A DNA stretch of 60,000 nt. Source: Strigamia acuminata. Its lineage: Eukaryota > Arthropoda > Chilopoda > Geophilomorpha > Linotaeniidae. Of this stretch, positions 52,446 through 60,000 are shown in pieces. Both the position numbers and the translations under genes were made by a program. The DNA is taken from contig OX442321.1 of NCBI GenBank assembly GCA_949358305.1, positions 10,195,605 through 10,255,604 on the forward strand, in the 5' to 3' direction. The notes under the pieces are model-generated. The model saw nothing but the letters and a program-made list of their open reading frames with translations. It did not search any database and had not been told where the DNA came from. The number at the start of each line of letters is the position of its first letter. Within the stretch, counting starts at the first letter, position 1.

Positions 52446-53403
52446 TTTTACGTCGAATTAATTCGGACTTCTCTCACTGCACTAAAGCACGCACGTCTTT
52501 CAAAATGCCGGCTATTGAGGTCGAAATAATTCCGAAAGTTGGTTTGTGTGGTTTTTCTTGATTGGTGCAATTGCTTTGCTCTCTCAGCCTAAAGGATGAA
52601 ATCATCACTTTCAAACATATCAGTTCAATAGTCGTGTATCTTGAGATTGGATGACATCACTAATAGTGCTAGAGTTAAAACCGGCTCGCAGTAACTAAAA
52701 GCTAAAAGGAAACCGCGATATCCTCTATTCCAAAGGAAAGTAAGTACAAGTGCAACTACAAAAATTATTTATTTAAGTGGTATTTAGCAATTTAAGTTCG
52801 CATAAAGAAAGAAAATGAACTATAAAGGGAAAATTTTTGAACAAATTTTTATTCAACATGTATATACAAAATTCTATTGGCTAATATTTAATGATAGTAG
52901 ACATGGTGTTGTCTATTGACTTTATTCGACCAATTATAAGCGATGACACAAATCTTGGGAATTTAGGTCACTTGATTTCGATTTGGGTCATCGAAAAATT
53001 ATTTGGCCAGGTAAAATCCACGACAAAGAGGAAATTTTTTTTTCCAAAATATAGGAATTTTAATTTTTAACAAAAAAATTAAACAACTTAGATTTAAAAT
53101 TCGCGCTGTTGCTGCTGACTGTTGAATTCATCACTGTGGGTCGCACCAATCAAGTTTCGCCTTACAGTTTCCACACACTGAGCCTTTGTAAGTTTATTTA
53201 TTTTGGAAATTCATACATTTTCCTCCTTTCTGCATCAAGGTCACACCACTTGTGCTAACAAAACCTTCAGGTTTTCGCTAGAAGTATATATTTTTAAATA
53301 CAAACTCTAATACGCACTAATACTTATTTTTAGTGGTCAAACCAGGCTAGAAAAATTATTAAAAACATTTATTCCGAAGAAAATATAAATATAAATAAAA
53401 TAA
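52446..53403. other. Intergenic region between divergent KPNA copy G and DIPK2
   Basis: This is the promoter side of both genes. A possible leader exon of DIPK2 ends at CCAAAGGAAA|GTAAGT (donor near 52739). No other feature was recognised. Confidence 0.45.
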
Positions 53404-54876
53404 ATGGATTTTTCAATCCAAAGCTCTCTGCGCAACCTGCGCAACATTTGTGTACATCGATGGGATGAAAGACGTGTTTAGTTGACGATTATGAGTAATT
53501 ACACACGAAGTACTTCCTTTTTGATTAAATAATTTATGAATCCTTGACTCATATCCCGGAATTGTTATTTTACTTTTACAGGATATATTTGGAAATTATT
53601 TCGTCAGAAAAAACATGTTGCATCTTTTATTTTCTTCACAATCGCTGTCGTTGTCTTGTTGCAAAACGACATCGTTATTAAAAATGTCCTTTCATTGACC
53701 GAATTGGACAAATGTCCGGCTTGTTACGGCATCAGTCTGTGCGAAGATTTTCAATCGGGTCGAGTGGAGCTGCTCGGTTGGCACAAAATTCGAATTTTTT
53801 CAAATTTTAACATAAAAAATGTGTACTGGGCTAAATTGAACGACACGCGAGTCGTGCTCAAGAAACTCGCGCACGATTCGGAACTGAATTATTTTGACAA
53901 AATACTGTGCGAAGAAGCAGAAAAATACGAATACAAAGCGAACAAATGTGATCCCAGTCGGGCAGCACGCATCCTATCATCGCAAGTACAAACTAATTAT
54001 TTATCTGTGCCATCGTTAAAAGGCTTGGACAAGACAGATTTACTGCGGTGTCCATCTTCACTCGTTCTCCGAAGACTGAAAGACAAATTCCAAGAAAACT
54101 CTCATGTTTATTTTCTCACTCTACTCCTACTGAATCCAGAACCTATAATACTTCAGGTAAACCATTTAATCGAATAATTCTTTTTAAATTCTAATTTTTT
54201 TTTTCATTTTACAGACATTTACATCTGAAAATGGGTGGCCATTTCCTCGCTATTTGGGCGCCTGTGGTCGCGTCATAGCCGAAGAATATGTCGGTCCATC
54301 TTTGTTGGAATTCCAGAATGCGCCGTTGCAGATGAGGATGAATTTAGCATTGCAAATTACGCGAATTGCTCAAATTTTAACCAATACATCAGTGGGTTTA
54401 CATCTGTACATGACCGATGTTTCGTTTCATAATTTTGCCGTCACTGCCAACGGACGGGTGATTTTGGTGGACACTGAAAATATTATCATAGTTGATCACG
54501 AAGCGATTACGAATAACGAATTTTATCAAAGTGATTACGATGGAAACCATTTAACGTTTTCCGTGAATGATTTATGTTCTCATAAAATAGCGGATCATAA
54601 TTTTTACGTTGTTTGTCAAGTAAATATGATACTAGACTAGGATTATTGATTTTTGTGTTTAGTTTTCTGAATTGTTTGCAGGGTTTGTTGTCCGATACGC
54701 CTTGGTTTGATGAAGTAAACGGTGGTCTTTTGCATGATTTGCCAAATTGGATAGACGAGCGGTGGAAGTTGAGAAGTTTGATTGCTGAATGCGTCAATCC
54801 GAGTGTGAAGTTTGGACGTTTTACGGTGTTTGCATCACTACAAGCTGCTTTACAGAATGCTTTATCAGATTTTTAA
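53404..54876 (+). CDS. DIPK2A: DIPK2-family divergent protein kinase-domain protein
   Basis: DIPK2A (GoPKA, C3orf58) and DIPK2B are secretory-pathway, kinase-fold proteins. Exons 53404-53473, 53582-54156, 54215-54619 and 54682-54876 give 414 aa in phase (human DIPK2A about 430). A basic cytosolic N-terminus precedes one hydrophobic anchor (VASFIFFTIAVVVLL). Family landmarks are LDKCPACYGISLC, a VYWAKLNDTRVVLKKL strand with the expected lysine, LTLLLLNPEPIILQTF, GWPFPRYLGACGRVIAEEY, DVSFHNFAV, ILVDTENIIIVD, DHNFYVVCQGLLS and LIAECVNPSVKFGRF. VDTEN corresponds to the VDAEN of the family. The first exon rests on phase and a basic signal-anchor start. Its donor (GAC|GTGTTT) is weak, so the start is the least certain part. 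DIPK2A and DIPK2B cannot be told apart here. Confidence 0.88.
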
Positions 54877-55932
54877 TGATGTTACGTTTTATTTTAGAGT
54901 TTTATCAAATTTTATGAAATTTATGATAATTTTTAATTTACATCAGAAATAATAAATTTTTGTTATCAAAAACATAAATTTTTTTATCCGTTTTGTTAAA
55001 TTAAATAACAATTTCTCCACATTTCCTCGTTTCTCTTGCTAGGAAGTCGTCCACATTGCCCAAACGGCTACTTCCTTTGAGCTTTTTCCTTTGAATATGT
55101 TGAAATTGACATCTATTTTAAAATTTTCTTAAGTTAAAATTTTTTAAAAATTAAACTTGTTGTTATCATCAAAGCAATTTAAGTCGTGTTTGTTTTCCCT
55201 TTACTTTTACCAAGAGTGTGTACTCATGTTTTTAACTTTAATTGTGTGTTCCCAGCAATCTATATGGACGCAAATTGAGATTGACCACTCAACAAAACAT
55301 TTAATCAGGTGGTTTTACCCAATGCTGTAAGTGTTCAAATATTTATATTGCAACTGGTAGGCGGTTTCCAATTAATGAGTTTTCATCACACAATTGAAAA
55401 AAAAAATTACGGTAATTGGTTTTGATATTGCCAGGCAATTTTTAAGTGTTTTATTTCTTTTGCCGTTTAAAGAAACGAAACCTTTTATAGTATTTATTTT
55501 TATTTATTGCATTAAAATGAAATACATAAGTTACAATAACTATTGAGCGTAACATTTTACAACCTCGTTTTGCTATTGAGGTTAATGTTATTTTAAAAAC
55601 AAAGTGCAATATACTTGCCACCGTGACTACTGACAGATGGCAGTTTCTTAATGATAACAGAATAAAACCTACAATGCTACTGGACTAAGTTATTCTAGGG
55701 TGGTGATCAACAAGGTTGGATGATTCTCAAGATGGATTTAAGTGGCGATAAACTTGTCACCATAGTAAAGACATTTAAGGACAGGCATTAAAACTTTATC
55801 TGAGCATGCGTGGCGGATAAAATGTATGAAAACCTCCAGTCGCATCCAGCATTTCACTTCAACTGAGATCTTGCTTTGCAGCCAGCAATATTCAACAGTC
55901 GGTGTTCGTGCTTCTCCGCAGAACTTTGTCCA
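54877..55932. other. Intergenic region after DIPK2
   Basis: AT-rich sequence with the DIPK2 3' UTR (AATAAA near 54948). No coding exon was recognised. A leader exon of the next gene probably lies at about 55800-55932. Confidence 0.45.
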
Positions 55933-56354
55933 ATGCTTACAAGGTAAATCCATGCGATTTTACACAGAAATTTTTAAAATTTTTAATTTCTGTTGCTTTT
56001 GTAATTTGTATGAGCTGATTTTTCTGTATATTGTTCTTCAACAGGCAAAAGGTCGTGTTTGCGATGTTGATGATCTGTTGGTTAGAAGGAGGCAAGAGTC
56101 AACCAATGGACTGGCTTGGAGAAATTGAGGATGAGATTCCAAATCGATATTGGCTCGACCAGCGACAAGGAGGAATTGTTGTACCAAGATGGGTTAGCAG
56201 ATTTAACGACGAATCCAAACGTGGTCTGGGTTTGCTAGCTGATGATGGCAGTGACAAAGAGGACGATTCTTCGGACGCAGTTCAACAACTGAAACGTCTT
56301 GGCAACCGCAAGTTTAAAACTCAAGGCTGGAGAAGAAAGAGATCGCATATGTAA
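55933..56354 (+). CDS. Small secreted protein or peptide precursor, unrecognised
   Basis: Two coding exons (55933-55943 and 56045-56354) join in phase to give 106 aa. The N-terminus MLTRQKVVFAMLMICWLEGG is a plausible signal peptide, with cleavage near KSQ. The remainder is hydrophilic, has no cysteine and carries several basic processing sites: SKR, LKR and GWRRKRS. Segments between them include PMDWLGEIEDEIPNRYW, GLGLLADDGSDKEDDSSD and LGNRKFKTQGW. The layout resembles a neuropeptide or peptide-hormone precursor, but no known family is recognised and no Gly-Lys-Arg amidation site is seen. An in-frame alternative start downstream (MLMICW) would still leave a hydrophobic start. Confidence 0.6.
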
Positions 56355-56871
56355 TTGATGTATTGGTAAAACTTATACAATAAATTTTATTATTTACTAT
56401 TTCTCATCCATTTTTTGCAATTCAATCAAAACAGTCAGCAAAAATTGTCGACAAAATACTTTACTTAGAATTAGAATAGAAAATGTTCACAACAAAAGTT
56501 TGTTGAGAGCCCAAAATAAGTGCTACTGAAACCCAGGGCGTACTATTTTCTGCTCTTCAAAAACACTGAATAAAAAAAAATTTCTCATTTATTTATTCTC
56601 GTTTATTGATATATCATTACAAGAAAGTGGAGCGAGCGCGAAAGTGTCTCTGCACCGCACGGCCGCACTCCATGAATAATAGAATGTGGAATTATTGCCA
56701 TGCGTTAAACTTGCCAATACTATCCGCATGGCGTGACGTCATGTTGTCGTCAGTCGTTATGCATTGCCGGAGTTTCGCTGCGGTGGCGCTGCAAGCGGTG
56801 CTGTTCGCGTGTCTCACATTCGCCCTTCTCGTACCTTCTCGTTCAGTTCTGTGGAAAAAGCCTAACGCAAC
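56355..56871. other. Intergenic and upstream region of the ATPase beta gene
   Basis: The right half (56630-56860) is relatively GC-rich and contains no TATA-like sequence near the ATG. It probably includes the promoter and 5' UTR. No separate gene is supported. Confidence 0.5.
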
Positions 56872-58408
56872 ATGGCGGATGAAAAGAAGACCGAAGAACA
56901 GTTATTTTATTTACCTCCCCCGCAGTTATCAAAATGGGAAGGTTTCAAGCTGTTCTTGTGGAACTCGGACAGAAAGGAATTTATGGGCAGAACTGCGGAA
57001 TCATGGGGTAAGTGCAAAACAAGTCATCTGTACACTCCCAAAATGGCCTCCTCTGCATTTGCGGAAACTGGCTCAATTTGTTTAACTAACGAGCCATGTT
57101 ACTTCTATTTGCCCGTTTTGATATATTCGATTCAGCGCTTTATTGCGTGCAACGATCGCTTGTCATGCAATCCTTTTCTTCTAAATAATTGACGTGAGAG
57201 AATGCACTTTGCCCTTTAGGCTCACACTCGCTGTTAACGTAATAATTTAAATGGAATTAACACAAGCGATCGGTTTTTTTCCCCTCGATCACTCCCTTCA
57301 TTTTTTGATTTGTATTTTTTTCTTTGCGATAGGTAAAGTAGGCTTGTTTTATCTGATATTCTACGCAGGCCTGGCGGCCTTTTTCGCCGTGTTACTAGTT
57401 ATTTTCTATCAAACTTTGGATAACTTCGAACCAAAATGGACATTGGACAGCAGTTTAATTGGCAACAATCCAGGTGAGGTGGAAAATGACGGTTATTAAA
57501 CTATGATTTTCTATATGTTCTATTATTATATATTTTTAAAAAAAAGGTCTTGGTTTTCGTCCGATGCCTCCTTCGGAAAACATCGAAAGTACTTTAATTT
57601 GGTTTAGGCGTGGCGAGAAAGGCAATTGGCAATACTGGGCAGATGCCCTGCACACTTTTCTGATGCGTGAGTAACACGATAGTGATGCACGATTGATCGA
57701 TTAATTTTGTTGGTATTTTGCAGCTTACGAAGACGGGCGTCAGGACGGAGAGCATTACGAACCGTGTGTTGCGGGTGGCGTACGAAACGAGAACAAGGCT
57801 TGCCAAGTGAACATCAACGATTTCGGAGGCATGTGTTTGCCGGCTTACGATTACGGCTACAGGTTTGGCCAGCCGTGTGTTGCTATCAAAATTAACAGAG
57901 TAAGTCGAGTGTTTGTAAATAATGAAATCAGGCTTCTATACATTTCTTGATGTCTATAGATTTTCAACTGGAAGCCTGATCCATACCTTCACGATGACAT
58001 GCCGAAGGACATCCCGGAAGAAATTCGATCCAAAGTGACCAAAAAAGCGGGTCGGAAAGTGTGGATCACTTGCGAAGGAGAGGTGAGCAAAGAAAAAATT
58101 AAAAATTAAATAATTAATTAATTAATGAATTATTTAAAAAAATAATTTTTGTTTTTGAACATAAGAATCCTGCCGACAAAGAAAACATCGGCGATTTGAC
58201 CTACTATCCCAATGAAGGAGGGATCGAAGAGCACTATTTTCCCTTCAAAAACACTCCCGGGTATCTGTCTCCTTTGGTGTTAGTTCACTTTGGCAATGTT
58301 AAGACGGGAGTGTTGATCAACATTGAGTGCAAAGCTTGGGCTAAAAACATTGTTCACAACAGAATGGAGCGCAAGGGTAGTGTTCATCTGGAACTACTTA
58401 TTGATTAA
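56872..58408 (+). CDS. ATP1B: Na+/K+-transporting ATPase beta subunit
   Basis: The beta subunit is a type II glycoprotein needed for folding and surface delivery of the Na,K-ATPase alpha chain. Exons 56872-57007, 57333-57473, 57547-57666, 57724-57899, 57960-58082 and 58166-58408 give 312 aa. A cytosolic start ([17 protein letters not shown], then [15 protein letters not shown]) precedes one transmembrane helix ([21 protein letters not shown]). The ectodomain has LGFRPMPP after the second intron and six cysteines in the usual order (EPC, KAC, GMC, QPC, ITC, IEC) for three disulfides. CXP-like and VHFGNVK segments are near the end. Length and exon pattern are typical and no defect is seen. Confidence 0.95.
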
Positions 58409-59328
58409 GGAAACTATGTATGTAGTTTGTGTTTAGATGGAGGGTTCGTGTGTGTGTGCGCGCAGCAGAAATCCGTAGATTCAGAAGTCTTTTTGTAGAT
58501 CGTCGACTTTCTTTAGCTCGAACTGCTCCACCGTTTTCAATACTGCCATTTAGTCATTGCATTAATCAGAAATCCGCGTTTGACCAGTGTCATCTGCTGT
58601 ATTTTTTTGGGTTGGGGTGAAAAAACTGAGTTGTATATTATATAGTGGAAAAAAAATATTTTATGTTATCGAAAGGCATATCGACGTGCACAATAGATGT
58701 GTCACTTGTGTTGATATTTTTGTTCAGTGTTTTACTCGTGTAAAGAGAAATTAAATCTACCGCGTATTCAGCCCAATATCACGAAATTTTTGTAGATTAA
58801 ATTTAAATTATTCAGTCGTGCCACACGGATGTGCAAATTGATACTATATTTTCTTCCTTGCCCGTTGTAAAAAGTAACCGAAAAAAAAGAAAGAAACTTA
58901 ATGTAATTTCATCTTTAATTCACTGCAGCAGCTGTCCTTGGCTCTTTCGGTGTCGTCACTGTGAGCATTTTTTTTAAATAAAAAAATAAAAATAAAAATG
59001 TTATCATTTCGTTAACCGTGTAACACACTATTAAGTCATTTAAATGTAAAAATTTGAAGGTGTAGATATTAATTTGGGAATGTATTTGGATTCTTTTTCG
59101 CTTAGCTGTTTCTGTTTTATTTTTGCCGAGATTTATTTTGTTGTTAGACCGATTCTGTTTGCAAAACACACAAACTACAATTAATGTAACAAACATTCAT
59201 CAAATGTAATTTCTTAGATTAATAAAAATTATTAAATGTTGCATCTTGTTATTTCTGTTTCGCAACTCGAATTATGCAATTAAGTAACCTGTCAAACGTG
59301 TTTATAGCTGATTTATCATCGACTCGAA
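58409..59328. other. 3' region of the ATPase beta gene and spacer
   Basis: This starts with 3' UTR sequence including a GT-rich stretch (58448-58460). The rest is AT-rich. No coding exon was recognised. Confidence 0.5.
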
Positions 59329-59958
59329 ATGACTTTGGACTGTGAGATATCGTGTGGTGCCGGGAAAAAAATGAAAAAATGTGTCTATTGTGAGTAGTTT
59401 TTTGTTCATTTTGTACTTGCTGATATATATTCTTTTTCTGTTTTTGGTTTTAAAGGGCCAGCAAATAAACAGTGGGAAATTGTCATTATTTTTTAATTTA
59501 TCAAATGCGTCTTGAATTATTTCATCCGGTCATTTCTTAGTGAAATATTAGCTTTAAACAGCTGAATTTAGGCGGCTTAAGTCGGTTTAAGTCAGACAAT
59601 GGGGGAACCAATTATGCATTTACGGCCGTGTTTTGTTTGTTTGCCCTTGTTTTGTGGCTTTTCAAGTGTTCCTGAACCAATAAAACCTGCTTAATATTTT
59701 TTTTCCCCAGGGTCAGCGTATTCTTGTATAGGAGTTTTGTCAATTTCTATTCTGTTGACATTAATTCTTAGCTCTTTAACGATTACACCGCCTGTGAGAA
59801 ATCAATATTTAAACAAGGGTATTGCATTATTTTGTTCTGTATTATTCTGCGTATTGATTTTTATTTCTTTTATATTTTTTGTGACCAGAATCGTCGGTTG
59901 TTTTGCAAGTAAATGTGTGCAAAAATTCGAATCGGACGACCCTGAAAATGGAAAATAA
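59329..59958 (+). CDS. Small two-pass membrane protein, unrecognised
   Basis: Exons 59329-59389 and 59711-59958 join in phase (ATT|GTGAGT donor; TTTCCCCAG acceptor) to give 102 aa. The N-terminus MTLDCEISCGAGKKMKKC is followed by two hydrophobic helices, about residues 24-46 (IGVLSISILLTLILSSLTI) and 58-82 (GIALFCSVLFCVLIFISFIF). The C-terminus is ASKCVQKFESDDPENGK. Size and topology recall small TMEM proteins such as TMEM230 or TMEM134, but the sequence match is too weak to name it. The window ends 42 bp downstream. Confidence 0.6.
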
Positions 59959-60000
59959 ATTATCTCATTTATTACAAGGTTATTTCATAGATACTAAGTT

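Overview
The window is nuclear DNA from an animal with a compact, AT-rich genome. The genes are split by many short GT-AG introns, often 50-100 bp, and intergenic gaps are small. The gene families are metazoan. The intact importin-alpha N-terminus has the Kap-alpha3 layout typical of arthropods, while PARP4, MINDY4B and NME7 are families often missing from flies. I infer a non-dipteran arthropod or similar small invertebrate; the species is not determined.

Layout from left to right. 110-5827 (+) holds the C-terminal 20 exons of the HECT ubiquitin ligase TRIP12. 6867-12392 (-) is PARP4, with all coding in one 5.5 kb exon. 13153-16003 (+) is a MINDY4B-like deubiquitinase homologue that has lost its catalytic cysteine. 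16183-17619 (-) is the BCL-2 family gene BOK, and 18419-19265 (+) is a small protein with a UAP56-binding-type motif. Then come ATG16L1 (19648-22665, +), golgin-45/BLZF1 (23136-24340, -), NME7 (24804-26487, +) and CAB39/MO25 (27242-28644, -).

29697-52445 is a 23 kb tandem array of importin-alpha3/4 genes, all on the minus strand. I label seven copies A to G by position. G (50009-52445) is complete and looks ancestral. B lacks the first exon but keeps most key residues. C, D and F are ORF-bearing but divergent: they have lost the tryptophan/asparagine ladder that holds nuclear localisation signals, and C and D have also lost the basic residues of the importin-beta-binding domain. A is a truncated, frameshifted pseudogene. 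E is a shell in which nearly all ARM repeats are replaced by a GC-rich minisatellite. The array also contains a tRNA-Ala gene with a decayed twin, a young LTR retroelement that encodes only Gag and protease, foldback palindromes and several segmental duplications.

53404-54876 (+) is a DIPK2-family Golgi/secretory kinase-like gene, 55933-56354 (+) an unrecognised small secreted precursor, 56872-58408 (+) a Na+/K+-ATPase beta subunit and 59329-59958 (+) a small two-pass membrane protein. Apart from the importin array, the genes are unrelated single-copy cellular genes and do not form a common pathway. For about ten genes I chained exons by hand. For TRIP12, MINDY4B, the UBM protein, NME7, DIPK2 and ATP1B I also checked that the exon lengths add up in frame.
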